Assembly (NCBI GenBank): GCA_046349975.1
Contig: JAXMBH010000003.1
Coordinates: forward strand, 292,522 to 356,521
Length of the DNA stretch: 64,000 nucleotides
Source: JABDGM01 sp046349975
Lineage (GTDB): Bacteria > Planctomycetota > Planctomycetia > Pirellulales > Lacipirellulaceae
Direction of reading: 5' to 3'
Numbering within the stretch: the stretch's first letter is position 1; each line of letters begins with the position of its first letter. The position numbers and the translations under genes were made by a program. The notes under the pieces are model-generated. The model had not been told where the DNA came from. It saw only the letters and a program-made list of their open reading frames with translations, and searched no databases. Below, piece by piece: positions 42,104-50,913 of the stretch.

Positions 42104-42685
42104 GTGACGTTTTGCGGGCTTAGAGTGGCAACCATGCGTTCTGTGGATACTCCTCAGCAGCACATTTTCGCTGCACGTTTTCGCAGTTTCGCTGAGCGCA
42201 ATCGCGGGTGGCGGAATGTGGGCGGCACGATGGTTGTCATGATGCTTGCCACGGCAGTCTCGCTGGCTGCTGGCTGTCACCGCAAGTCGCGGTTGGAAGT
42301 CGCCCCGGTGCACGGCAAGGTGACCTATCAGGGACGGGGAGTTCCCAAAGCGACGGTGGTTTTCATACCCACAGGGGAAACGACGGAAAAGCTTCATAAG
42401 ATCCAGCCGTTTTGCTTCGCGGAAGACGATGGCTCATTCAAATTAAAAACGTATCTCGATGGTGACGGAGCGCCGCCGGGAACGTATCGAGTGCGGATTG
42501 TGGTGGTTCCCAGCGGTCCGGCCGGGAGGCCTGGAAAGGATGATCCGGCCACCAGTGGCGCCGGAGCACCTGCCGTCAACGTGCCGGCGGACATGATCAA
42601 GAAGTATAGCGATGACAAGACTTCGGGAATCGAAGTTACCGTGCAAGCGGGCGACAACGAACTTCCGCCGTTTGAACTGAAGTGA
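42104..42685 (+). CDS. carboxypeptidase-regulatory-like lipoprotein
   Basis: A protein of up to 193 residues. A long polar leader is followed by a hydrophobic stretch ending in a lipobox (MMLATAVSLAAGC). One beta-sandwich domain follows (APVHGKVTYQGRGVPKATVVFIP, DGSFKLKTYLDGDGAPPGTYRVRIVV), and the ending GDNELPPFELK resembles that of the lipoprotein at 6494-6928. The GTG at 42104 has GAGG 7 nt upstream and begins 11 nt after the DUF1559 stop. ATGs at 42134 and 42230 are alternatives; the last would leave a signal peptide without basic residues. Function unknown. Confidence 0.8.
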   Translation: MTFCGLRVATMRSVDTPQQHIFAARFRSFAERNRGWRNVGGTMVVMMLATAVSLAAGCHRKSRLEVAPVHGKVTYQGRGVPKATVVFIPTGETTEKLHKIQPFCFAEDDGSFKLKTYLDGDGAPPGTYRVRIVVVPSGPAGRPGKDDPATSGAGAPAVNVPADMIKKYSDDKTSGIEVTVQAGDNELPPFELK

Positions 42686-42698
42686 AGCGGCGTTTTTT
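42666..42698 (+). terminator. possible weak terminator at the lipoprotein gene end
   Basis: CGCCG (42666-42670) can pair with CGGCG (42688-42692), followed by TTTTTT (42693-42698). The stem is only 5 bp and overlaps the stop codon, but the T-run is clean. It would partly separate the DUF1559-lipoprotein pair from the PEP-CTERM genes. Confidence 0.4.
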
Positions 42699-42818
42699 GT
42701 GAGTTGAAAGAGTTCCGAAGTTCAGAGAAGCAGCGGCAGACCCGAAACGACATCGAATGATTCGCCGGGAACATGAGATCGACCTCGGCGTAAACGACAT
42801 CTTTCTGGAGAACGTGCG

Positions 42819-44270
42819 ATGAAGGTAACTGATTTACGGAGAAAGCTCTGGGCGGCATTGGCGACTGCCGGAATGCTCGGCCCCGCGGCCGCATACGCGG
42901 CCAATCTCAATCAGAACCTTGTCATTAACGGTGACTTCGAGCACGTCGATCTGGCGACAGTGGGCGCCTACAACGGGCCGAAGATACTGGACTGGGTGGG
43001 GACGGCACGCAGCCCGTTCGCATATTCGCACGATGGCAGCAGCAGCAATTTCGGGGTGGTGCCCAACTACGCCGATGGCGCGGCGCCTCCGCCGGTCGCC
43101 CCCGCCACATCGAACCACTGGTATTTCACGTCGAACACGACCGCCGCTGCTGGCGGAATTTACATCAACGCGCCGGGACAGGTGTATCAAGATGTAGACG
43201 TGTCGACTGGCGATTCCGCAGCGGCGATCGCGATCGGGCTGGCGTCGTTCAAGGTGTCGGCCAACATGAGCAGCTATCTCAATGATTCCGACTTGGGACA
43301 CGTCCACCTCGATTTCCGCAACAGCGTAGGCGCAAGTTTGGGGACTGCGGTTCTGGATGACAATGATCCTGGCTCGAGCAACGTTTGGGACGCGACGCCG
43401 GCGACAGGGACGATCGATCCGGTAATGCTCACCGGCGGAATTCCGGCCGGCACGACTTTGGTGCGGGTGTCGATCTATGGCACGCGATCGGCCGGTGGCC
43501 CAGGGCCGGACGGTTACATCGACAACGTCGATTTCCGGCTTGTGAACGCGCCCGTGTTGGTGGCCGCCGTCAATCGAACGACCGGGAATATTTCGATTCG
43601 AAACTTGTCGGGCGCGGCTGTGCCGATCTCCGGGTATTCGATCACGTCGGCATTTGAAGGCCTGGCCCCGGCGAACTGGACTTCGATTTCGGATATCTAC
43701 GACTCGGGGAATGCGGGGGCCATCGATCCGGCGCACACGTGGAGTGAGCTAACGGCCGCCGGCACGCATACCGATTTGAGTGAGGCCGATTTGCAGTCGG
43801 GCGTGGGCGGATCGGTGCCGAACTCGGCGAATTTGAATTTGGGCAACGGCGCATGGATTCAAACGCCGCACGAGGACCTGGTGTTTCAGTACATCTCGGG
43901 TGGGCAGGTGGTCAATGGGATCGTGGCATACTTGGGCGGGGTGAACAATTTGCCCTACGCGACCGGCGATTTTGATCTCAATGGCGTGATCAATTCCGCT
44001 GATTGGGTCATCCTGCGCACTCATCAGCTCGAGAATTTGAGCAGTAAGTCACTGGCTGAGGCGTATCGGCTGGGTGATTTGAATGGCGACAAGCTCAACA
44101 ATCACGCAGATTTCGTCGCGTTCAAATCGCTATATGACGCCGCCAATGGCGCGGGTGCGTTCGTGGCGATGGTGGCGGCGACTGGGGTACCGGAGCCATC
44201 GACGGCGATTCTTGTACTGGCGGCGAGCAGCGTGATGTTGCCGACGGTTCGCCGCCGAGCGCAATCATGA
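42819..44270 (+). CDS. dockerin PEP-CTERM secreted protein
   Basis: A 483-residue secreted protein. Its signal peptide (MKVTDLRRKLWAALATAGML) is similar to those of the 38448 and 44347 proteins. A beta-sandwich resembling a DUF642/carbohydrate-binding module follows (NLVINGDFEHVDLATVG, GGIYINAPGQVYQDVDVSTG, YIDNVDFRLV), then a second domain (LVAAVNRTTGNISIRNLSGAAVPISGYSI) also found in the 44347 protein. A dockerin-like pair (GDFDLNGVINSADW, GDLNGDKLNNHADFVAFKSLYD) and an anchor (VPEPSTAILVLAASSVMLP) end the protein. No active site is evident; a surface polysaccharide-binding role is an inference. Confidence 0.86.
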   Translation: MKVTDLRRKLWAALATAGMLGPAAAYAANLNQNLVINGDFEHVDLATVGAYNGPKILDWVGTARSPFAYSHDGSSSNFGVVPNYADGAAPPPVAPATSNHWYFTSNTTAAAGGIYINAPGQVYQDVDVSTGDSAAAIAIGLASFKVSANMSSYLNDSDLGHVHLDFRNSVGASLGTAVLDDNDPGSSNVWDATPATGTIDPVMLTGGIPAGTTLVRVSIYGTRSAGGPGPDGYIDNVDFRLVNAPVLVAAVNRTTGNISIRNLSGAAVPISGYSITSAFEGLAPANWTSISDIYDSGNAGAIDPAHTWSELTAAGTHTDLSEADLQSGVGGSVPNSANLNLGNGAWIQTPHEDLVFQYISGGQVVNGIVAYLGGVNNLPYATGDFDLNGVINSADWVILRTHQLENLSSKSLAEAYRLGDLNGDKLNNHADFVAFKSLYDAANGAGAFVAMVAATGVPEPSTAILVLAASSVMLPTVRRRAQS

Positions 44271-44346
44271 GACATTTCCATTAATCGAATATCGAAATAG
44301 ACGAACTACCAGATAAGCAGCAACAACAGCTTCGCGGAGCACTTCG

Positions 44347-45744
44347 ATGAAAGTTACGAAATGGTGGAAGAAGATGGCGGCGACGATCCTAGCCGCCGGC
44401 GCCTTTGGACCAGGAGCCTGTTACGCCATTAGCATTCCCTTGGGCGATCCCAGCTTTGATGTGTACACGGTGCCGGCCAATCCTGGCTATGCGTACGCCG
44501 CTCCGCCGAACGGCTCGTATCGGCCGACCAGCGCGTGGGTCGACGACCTGGATAGTCCCTCTGGCTACACGCAGGACGATGGCGTTAGCAACTGGATCTA
44601 TAACAGCACATATTCGGAAGTGCCCGGCGGCACGGGCCATTATCGAGCGGCGCCGAGAACCGGCAATCAGGCTATGCACGGCCTTGGAAACTACAGCGCG
44701 CAAGAAGTTGCTGCGACATTTCAATCGGAGAAGATTTACACGTTCTCAATCTGGGCGCAGGGCGACGCCGATGCGAACGCAACTTCGAGCGGCGTGTTCC
44801 TATACATCTTCCGCGGCGATGTGCCGTTTACCGCGACAAGCCCGCTGGAGCAAAAGCTCTACACGCAAGGCGCCGGAGATTTCAATAATCGGGCAGGATC
44901 TGACCCCGTGGCGAGCAAGGCAAATTGGAAGCAGATATCGATTACTCACACGGTGTTTCCCGGGTCGCCGGAAATCGGCAAGACGATTGGCGTCGGGTTT
45001 TTTGGCCGGCGCGATGCGGCTGTCGATGACGCCACGCTGGATGTGGTCGACGCGGCGACCAAGCTTATGATCCTTGAGGTCAATACGACGAATGGGCAAG
45101 CACGGATTCGCAATCAAACCGGCGCGGCGATCAACATTGACTATTACAACATTAAGAGCGCAGGCAGTGCACTGAATGCAACGGCTTGGAACAGCCTGCA
45201 GGAACAGAACCTGGCGGGCTTTCCCGCCGGAAATGGTTCCGGCAACGGCTGGGAACAGGCTGGGGGCAGCAGTGCGACCGCGATCGGCGAGTCGTACTTG
45301 ACGGGCAATAGCGCCGTTGGGGCGAACGCGAATATCGGGCTGGGGGGCGCGTTCAACGTAGGCGGCGCTCAGGACCTCATTTTCGAGTATGGGGCGATCT
45401 TGTCGACGGGCGCGCACCCGACCGGAGACTATAACGACAACGGCGTTGTGGACGCGGCCGACTATGCCTTGTGGCGTGACAAGCTTGGCCAGAATGTGAC
45501 ACTGCCCAACGACTCGACTCCGGGCAGCGTCGCGCAGGCGGATTACACGGTATGGCGAGCGCACTTCGGTGAAATCAGCCCAGTAGCGCCGAGCACTTTG
45601 ACTCGCGGCCTGGTGCATTATGTTACGTCGTTTTCCGGTTCCGGCGTGGGCAGCGGCAGCGCGGTGCCGGAGCCATCGATTGTCATTCTGCTGGGAATGG
45701 GAATCGTTGCCGCTTTCGCAGGCGGCCGGAACAGAAACAATTGA
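44347..45744 (+). CDS. dockerin PEP-CTERM protein, extended paralogue of 38448
   Basis: A 465-residue secreted protein. Signal peptide (MKVTKWWKKMAATILAAG) and first domain (to about residue 240; GDPSFDVYTVPANPGYAYA, PRTGNQAMHGLGNYSAQEV, ITHTVFPGSPEIGKTIGVGFFGRRD) are homologous to the protein at 38448-39200. A second domain (LMILEVNTTNGQARIRNQTGAAINIDYYNI) matches the 42819 protein. A dockerin-like pair (GDYNDNGVVDAADYALW, GSVAQADYTVWRAHFGE) and a PEP-CTERM anchor (VPEPSIVILLGMGIVAAFAGG) follow. It appears assembled from modules shared with both neighbouring proteins. Confidence 0.87.
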   Translation: MKVTKWWKKMAATILAAGAFGPGACYAISIPLGDPSFDVYTVPANPGYAYAAPPNGSYRPTSAWVDDLDSPSGYTQDDGVSNWIYNSTYSEVPGGTGHYRAAPRTGNQAMHGLGNYSAQEVAATFQSEKIYTFSIWAQGDADANATSSGVFLYIFRGDVPFTATSPLEQKLYTQGAGDFNNRAGSDPVASKANWKQISITHTVFPGSPEIGKTIGVGFFGRRDAAVDDATLDVVDAATKLMILEVNTTNGQARIRNQTGAAINIDYYNIKSAGSALNATAWNSLQEQNLAGFPAGNGSGNGWEQAGGSSATAIGESYLTGNSAVGANANIGLGGAFNVGGAQDLIFEYGAILSTGAHPTGDYNDNGVVDAADYALWRDKLGQNVTLPNDSTPGSVAQADYTVWRAHFGEISPVAPSTLTRGLVHYVTSFSGSGVGSGSAVPEPSIVILLGMGIVAAFAGGRNRNN

Positions 45745-45820
45745 TTGGCGATCGAAGAGTGAATCGGGACCGATCGACCGCATCGATTGCAGAACAAATA
45801 TTCGTCTTAAGAGGATAGCC

Positions 45821-46966
45821 ATGATCAATCGCCGAAGAGTCGCCGTAACGTTTGTGGGATTTGCCGCGGCCATTGCCGTCGCGTCCGTCAGCCTGGCAAA
45901 CGGCACGCTCATTCGCTGGCACAAGATGGGAGAAGAAGAAGGCGGCACGAACGGCTCGCCCGTGAACGTCACGCTTGATACGCCTATCAACGGTAGTGAC
46001 TTCGTGGCGCTCGATTTGTCGGCGACCAACTCGCCGGTGTACCGGACAATAACGAGCCGTCCCGATGGCGGCACGGGTATTGGCATCGAATTCAACGCTG
46101 CATCGGGCCAGTACTTGGCAGGCTCCGCGCTGAACTGGCCACAGGAATCGGGGTTAGCCGATAATTTCGGCGGTCAATACAATCTCACCGGCATCAGCGA
46201 TCGCGGGTTTCAGCTGTGGGTGCGCCCTACTTCGACGGCGGCACAATCCATTGTGATGGATACCGATCAGCATGGGCTACGAATCGATGCCAGCGGCAAG
46301 TTTTCGATGCGCTATGCGGGCGTTGATTATTCGTCGACGGTTTCCGTTACTCCAAATACCTGGTACCACATTGAAGTTGTTCGTCCGAACGGTGTGGCCA
46401 ACGGCGCTCGCATGTACATTAACGGCAGTGCCGCGGCGATTGCGATTCCATCGAACGATTACGCGGCTGATACCACCACGCTGATGACCGTGGGCACGAA
46501 AACGACGTTCGATGGGGAGTTTTTTAGCGGCGTTGTGGACGATCTGCGGATGTTTGTGCTGGGCAGCACCACAAGCGGAACGCCGACCAATTACGGTACG
46601 TTCAATTTTCTAACGGACAACGCTTACGTCGCCTCGTCAGTCACGGGCATTAAGGGCGTCGCGGGTGATGTGACGAATGACGGTACGCTAACGGCGGCCG
46701 ACAAGACGGCGTTTATCGCCGGCTGGCTGAAAAAGCGGCTCGTAAATGGCTACCAAATCGGCGACATGACTTCCCGTTCGCAGGGCGACCTCAATCTCGA
46801 TGGTATCACGGATATCTATGACCTGGCGCTGATGCAAGCGGCACTATCGGGTACCGGAATCGGGACGATTAGCGCGGCCGATCTGGCGGCGGTGCCGGAA
46901 CCGGCCGCCATCGCCATGCTGGCGCTTGGGGCGGCGATCGTCGGTGTCCGTCGGCGATCGCGGTGA
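45821..46966 (+). CDS. LamG-like dockerin PEP-CTERM protein
   Basis: A 381-residue secreted protein. Signal peptide (VAVTFVGFAAAIAVASVSLAN), then a concanavalin-A-like LamG domain (about 25-260; FQLWVRPTSTAAQSIVMDT, GKFSMRYAG, TWYHIEVVRPNGVANGARMYING, GEFFSGVVDDLRMFV). A dockerin-like pair (GDVTNDGTLTAADKTAFIAGW, GDLNLDGITDIYDLALMQAAL) and an anchor (VPEPAAIAMLALGAAIVGVRRRSR) follow. The ATG at 45821 has AGAGGA about 6 nt upstream; the frame is open further upstream but overlaps the previous gene. LamG domains bind glycans or proteins. Confidence 0.88.
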   Translation: MINRRRVAVTFVGFAAAIAVASVSLANGTLIRWHKMGEEEGGTNGSPVNVTLDTPINGSDFVALDLSATNSPVYRTITSRPDGGTGIGIEFNAASGQYLAGSALNWPQESGLADNFGGQYNLTGISDRGFQLWVRPTSTAAQSIVMDTDQHGLRIDASGKFSMRYAGVDYSSTVSVTPNTWYHIEVVRPNGVANGARMYINGSAAAIAIPSNDYAADTTTLMTVGTKTTFDGEFFSGVVDDLRMFVLGSTTSGTPTNYGTFNFLTDNAYVASSVTGIKGVAGDVTNDGTLTAADKTAFIAGWLKKRLVNGYQIGDMTSRSQGDLNLDGITDIYDLALMQAALSGTGIGTISAADLAAVPEPAAIAMLALGAAIVGVRRRSR

Positions 46967-46999
46967 GTTGGGCTCCCAATGCAACGACAGGTTTGGCGA

Positions 47000-47983
47000 C
47001 TAAGCAGCGGTTTGCGGCTGCGAATCTTCGGCTAGCGCGCGAACCGGCTTGATGCCGAGCTTCTGCAACGCTCCGTGATACGCCTTGACTGCTTCGGCCG
47101 GCACGGTGTTTCCGTCGGCCAGGGCGCGCAGTTGTTCGACGAATGACAACTGATGTTCGGCCGTGTTGATTTTGCGGCCGAACAGGGCGACGCGGGCGCC
47201 ATACTTCTTCGCTTCCCAGAGCATTTGGAAGGCGTCGAACGAGGTGCCGGCAGAGCCGCCAAGGATGCCGACGACGAGCGACGAATCATAGCTCGCAAGC
47301 TGGTCCATGGCGGCTGGGCCGAAGTAGGGAATTTTCAAGAACAGAGGGCGGGTGGCTGAACCTGCGCCGGCCAGCAGTCGCACGATGCTGTCGTTGACGA
47401 ACCGCGGCACATCCTTCACAGGATTTAAGGGGGCGTTTGGCGGAAAGACCTCCAGGAAGTGGCGGAAGCCTTTTCGCCACGCTTCTTCACGGAAGGCGCG
47501 ATAGGCGCTGAGCGTGGCATGGTCGACCGCAGTGTCGTTGTTGAACGTCACGGAGTACAAGCCGAGGTTTACGTTTGGTTGCGTGAGAACTTCATCAAGG
47601 ATAGCTGTGCGAAACGGCATCGAGGGTTGCTTGCCGTATTGCGCGTCGGTTCCGTAGAGCCAAAGATCGCTGGTGTCGTTGGAGCGGATCGCCGGCGTAA
47701 TTGGGCTGTTGTCGAAGAGGCGTTCGCGGTCGGCGAGCGCATCGCTTGTGTTCACGCTCATAAGCATGATGTCGACCAACTGCTGTTCGACGATCGAGCG
47801 AATATTAGCGCGGTAGTCTTGAACGCTGTGAAACGGGCTCTGGCCATCTTGCGGTACCCGCTTGACGCCAGGGGCGGCGAGACCATAGGCCATATCGGCA
47901 TCTTTTGCGTCAGCCAGGATGAAGTCTTTGCACGCAGAGTCGGCGGCGATGCGAGCGAGCTTTTCGTCGAGTGTTTTTCGCAT
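47000..47983 (-). CDS. putative aldolase-like beta/alpha-barrel protein
   Basis: A 327-residue protein that looks like a class I aldolase-type (DeoC/FbaB/LacD-like) barrel. MRKTLDEKLARIAADSACKDFILADAKDADMA is a helix-strand opening, LKIPYFG (Lys217) resembles the Schiff-base lysine strand, and LVVGILGGSAGTSFDAFQMLWEAKKYGARVALFGRKI resembles the phosphate-binding end. No signal peptide from the 47983 start; the longer frame to 48145 would overlap the acetyltransferase gene by 47 nt and is rejected. Last gene of the minus-strand kamA series, 115 nt after the GNAT gene. The substrate is unknown and family placement is tentative. Confidence 0.72.
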   Translation of the reverse strand: MRKTLDEKLARIAADSACKDFILADAKDADMAYGLAAPGVKRVPQDGQSPFHSVQDYRANIRSIVEQQLVDIMLMSVNTSDALADRERLFDNSPITPAIRSNDTSDLWLYGTDAQYGKQPSMPFRTAILDEVLTQPNVNLGLYSVTFNNDTAVDHATLSAYRAFREEAWRKGFRHFLEVFPPNAPLNPVKDVPRFVNDSIVRLLAGAGSATRPLFLKIPYFGPAAMDQLASYDSSLVVGILGGSAGTSFDAFQMLWEAKKYGARVALFGRKINTAEHQLSFVEQLRALADGNTVPAEAVKAYHGALQKLGIKPVRALAEDSQPQTAA

Positions 47984-48098
47984 AGTTGATGGATTGAGTG
48001 CGAGACGCTTGTCGTGCACGCATGTTGGTGGGAGACGCAGCCACAAGTTGCGTGATTGGCAGAAGCCGAGCGAGGCGTCGCCGGCTCTTGTGGCGCAA

Positions 48099-48632
48099 TC
48101 AGGCGATAACCTTCTCGAATATGAGGCGGTCATCGCCCGGTGCATAGAAGTCTACCAGCCGGGCTGAACAGCGAAAACCGCTACGCTCGTAGAATCCCCA
48201 CGTGGGGGCATACTTCTCTTGGCCGGAGGTGTCAATGTAGATGCGGCGGCCTCCGGCCGCAGTAATTCTGGCCTCCACGGCCTCCATCAATTGCCGTCCG
48301 ATGCCCTGCCCTTGTTGCGCGGGATCGACGGCGATCCAGTACAGGTCGTAGCTGGCGACGGTGCACGCAATGGGACCAAAGCAGGCGTAGCCGACGACCG
48401 CGCCATGCGATTCAGCGAAAACGAAATGGTATCCCGACAACTCGCCGCGCTTCAAATGCTCATCGACCAGTTCCACGGCGACGTCGACTTCGTCGCTGCG
48501 GAAGAATCCCGTGCGATTAATGATGTCGCGCACAGCGCCGCGATCTGAGGGGCGCACCGTGGAACGTAAGTCAGGAAGTTTGCCCGCAACTGCGGCGTGC
48601 TGTGCGGCGGGGAAGGACTCAATGGAAGCCAT
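48099..48632 (-). CDS. GNAT-family N-acetyltransferase
   Basis: A 177-residue GNAT acetyltransferase. It has STVRPSDRGAVRDIINRTGFF at the N-terminus, the beta4 strand YDLYWIAVDPAQQGQGIGRQLMEAVEARI with the acetyl-CoA-binding QGQGIG loop, and RRIYIDTSGQEKYAPTWGFYERSGFRCSARLVDFYAPGDD at the end. It overlaps the stop of the upstream ATP-grasp gene by 14 nt, so translation is probably coupled. With a lysine 2,3-aminomutase in the same operon it could acetylate a beta-amino acid or a ligated product. The AblB beta-lysine acetyltransferases are functional analogues, but sequence equivalence is not claimed. Confidence 0.9.
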   Translation of the reverse strand: MASIESFPAAQHAAVAGKLPDLRSTVRPSDRGAVRDIINRTGFFRSDEVDVAVELVDEHLKRGELSGYHFVFAESHGAVVGYACFGPIACTVASYDLYWIAVDPAQQGQGIGRQLMEAVEARITAAGGRRIYIDTSGQEKYAPTWGFYERSGFRCSARLVDFYAPGDDRLIFEKVIA

Positions 48633-49710
48633 ATGTAGCCGTTATGGGGGGACGCTCGAGCGCCGCCCGAGCTGTGCTGGTCGCGTCGTCAAGTTTTGTC
48701 ACGAAGCGTCTTTCGATGCCGTCGTTCAAGATGCACTGCAAGCCTTCTTCATAACTGGCGCCGGCTTGCTTCAATGCGGCGGCGAAGCCCGCATCGGGCG
48801 CGATGCAAGGATTGGTATTGATCTCGAGAATGAAGGGGCGTTTGTCGGCATCGCAACGGAAGTCGACGCGGGCGTAGCCACAGAGTTCGAATAATCGCCA
48901 GCACTCGAGCGTAAGCTCTGCCAGGCGGCTCAGCAGTTGTCGATCGCTGTCGGGAAAATCGAAGCGTCGTGGCGTGTTGTGATATTCGAACGACGCTTCA
49001 TTCCATTTCGCGCCGTGGCTGACGATCCGCGGCTTGTCGCTCGGGAAAGCCGAAAAGTCGATTTCGGCGGGCGGCAACACGCGCGGCGGGCTGCCTATAA
49101 TCGAAATGTTGAATTCGCGGCCTGCGATGAATTCCTCAGCGAAGTAAGTTCGGCCGGTCGATCGATTACGGTTACGGATCAATCGCTGAAGTTCGTTGGC
49201 GTCAACCGGGCCGACGATGGATGTGTCATCGATTCCGAATGAGGCGTGTTCGAGGTCGGACTTGAGAATGTAGCGAGCGTGAAAGCTGTAAGGCCGTACG
49301 TAACAGGAATTGAGGCCATTAGGCGATTGGAAGTCGGCCGTGATCCAAGCGGGTGTTGGCATGCCGGCCGCGACCAATCGCTTCTTGACGGCGATCTTGC
49401 TCGCAGCGGCCACGAGCGCGGCGGTGGAATTGCCCGTGTAGGGAAGCTGCATGGCATCGAGCAGCAGTGTGATGGCGGCCATCATGCTGTCGCTGCCGCC
49501 TAGTGATTCGACGCGGTTGAAGACAACATCTGCCCGGACCCGCTCGAGTCGGCGTTTTACGCGGGCGAAGTCGAGGGTGCAGGCGATCGGCAGCACTTGA
49601 TGTCCGAGTCGCTGGAGTGCTGCAACAACTGGTGAGCGGGCGGGGAATTCATCTTCGGCCGCGCCGGCGGGGTCCTCGGCAGAACGGTTGTAGAGAAAGG
49701 CAACTCGCAT
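48619..49710 (-). CDS. ATP-grasp ligase, D-Ala-D-Ala ligase-like (second of pair)
   Basis: A 363-residue ATP-grasp enzyme. N-terminal domain (VAFLYNRSAEDPAGAAEDEF, DVVFNRVESLGGSDSMMAAI, LDAMQLPYTGNSTAAL), central lysine region (ASKIAVKKRLVAAGMPTPAW), FAEEFIAGREFNISIIG, and the metal-binding end (ARVDFRCDADKRPFILEINTNPCIAPDAGF, with Asp and Glu/Asn ligands). It probably forms a peptide or amide bond using ATP. It differs from true Ddl in lacking the long serine/omega-loop spacing. It follows a second ATP-grasp gene after 45 nt and overlaps the GNAT gene. Confidence 0.88.
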   Translation of the reverse strand: MRVAFLYNRSAEDPAGAAEDEFPARSPVVAALQRLGHQVLPIACTLDFARVKRRLERVRADVVFNRVESLGGSDSMMAAITLLLDAMQLPYTGNSTAALVAAASKIAVKKRLVAAGMPTPAWITADFQSPNGLNSCYVRPYSFHARYILKSDLEHASFGIDDTSIVGPVDANELQRLIRNRNRSTGRTYFAEEFIAGREFNISIIGSPPRVLPPAEIDFSAFPSDKPRIVSHGAKWNEASFEYHNTPRRFDFPDSDRQLLSRLAELTLECWRLFELCGYARVDFRCDADKRPFILEINTNPCIAPDAGFAAALKQAGASYEEGLQCILNDGIERRFVTKLDDATSTARAALERPPITATYGFH

Positions 49711-49755
49711 AGGAGCTAGTTAGGTGGCGCCGTCGCGTAACTGTTGCGACATCAG

Positions 49756-50790
49756 TTACGACGCAGCGGTACATTGCCGCGTGTTGAGCGAGCGTGGCAA
49801 TCCTGTCGATACGATTCGTTGTGAAGCCTCCATCACGATCCGCTCGATGAGCGACGTGTACGAGCGGCCGCTCGCTTGCCAGAGCATGGGCAAGTCGGAA
49901 TGCGTGGGATGGAGGCCGGCGAGCGGGTTGATTTCCATCACTTGCGGGTTGCCGGTGGCGTCGCAGCGCAGGTCGATACGCCCCGCGTCGCGGCCGCCGA
50001 TGGCCTGCCAGGCAGCGAGGGCGATCGATTCGGCCTGGGCGACCAGTACATCACTGGCCGCGCACGCCGGCCGACAATCGACAAGCTGCTCGGAGTTCTC
50101 CTTGTTCACGTACGAATATACGTGCGGTTCCGCGTGACTATGCAAGATGATCTCGAGTGAGCCGACCGCTTCGGCGGCGTGACCGCTGCCGGCGAGGCCG
50201 ACGGTGAACTCTCGGCCAGGAAGAAAATGCTCGACCAACACCGGCTGGCAGTAGCGGGCCAGTAAGCGTTCGCAGGCCGACAGAAGCTGTTGCTTATCGA
50301 ACACTTTCGACGCAGTGTCGATTCCCTTGCCAGTACCCTCGGCCAGCGGCTTGGCGATTACGGGATAGGCGACACCGCATGAGGCCACGTCGGCTAATTC
50401 GCGTACGACGAACCAGTCGGGAGTTGGCACGCCCGCGGCACGGAGAACGATCTTCGTGAGCGCCTTGTCGAGGCAGACGCAGAGCGTGGCGGGGTCGGCG
50501 AACGTGTAGGGAATATCGTAAACATCCAGGAGCGCGGGCACTTGGGCCTCGCGGGCGATGCCGCGCAAGCCTTCACAGATGTTGAACACTAGATCCCAAC
50601 GATCGCCAGCGGCCAAGCGTTCCACAAGATTGCGAGCCTGGCCGATGCGATCGGTCATGTGACCGAGTTCGCAGAGTGCGGAGTCGATGGCGTCGATCGT
50701 ACCGAGTTGGTCGAACTCCGCGGTCTCCTCTTCGCCGTAACCGGCTGCAAGATATTCGGAACGGAGGTCGTAGGTAATGCCGATGTGCAT
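49756..50790 (-). CDS. ATP-grasp ligase, D-Ala-D-Ala ligase-like (first of pair)
   Basis: A 344-residue ATP-grasp enzyme. It has VFNICEGLRGIAREAQVPALLDVYDIPYTFADP (Ddl-like second motif), LDKALTKIVLRAAGVPTPDWFVV, the ATP-binding loop VIAKPLAEGTGKGI, VEHFLPGREFTVGLAG, and the metal/product end RIDLRCDATGNPQVMEINPLAGLHPTHSDLPML. The last is closer to genuine Ddl than its neighbour. The two consecutive, non-identical ligases suggest two successive ligation steps. It starts 123 nt after the aminomutase gene. Confidence 0.9.
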   Translation of the reverse strand: MHIGITYDLRSEYLAAGYGEEETAEFDQLGTIDAIDSALCELGHMTDRIGQARNLVERLAAGDRWDLVFNICEGLRGIAREAQVPALLDVYDIPYTFADPATLCVCLDKALTKIVLRAAGVPTPDWFVVRELADVASCGVAYPVIAKPLAEGTGKGIDTASKVFDKQQLLSACERLLARYCQPVLVEHFLPGREFTVGLAGSGHAAEAVGSLEIILHSHAEPHVYSYVNKENSEQLVDCRPACAASDVLVAQAESIALAAWQAIGGRDAGRIDLRCDATGNPQVMEINPLAGLHPTHSDLPMLWQASGRSYTSLIERIVMEASQRIVSTGLPRSLNTRQCTAAS

Positions 50791-50913
50791 GGTCGTGGCG
50801 ACAGGCGACTCGCCTGTCGCAGTGGAGTTTCGGAATGATCGGGGATTACCGCACTTACAGTACAGCCGGCAAGCCGCGCACTTGTACGTTGTGAACAGCG
50901 GGGCGGCCGAGTG

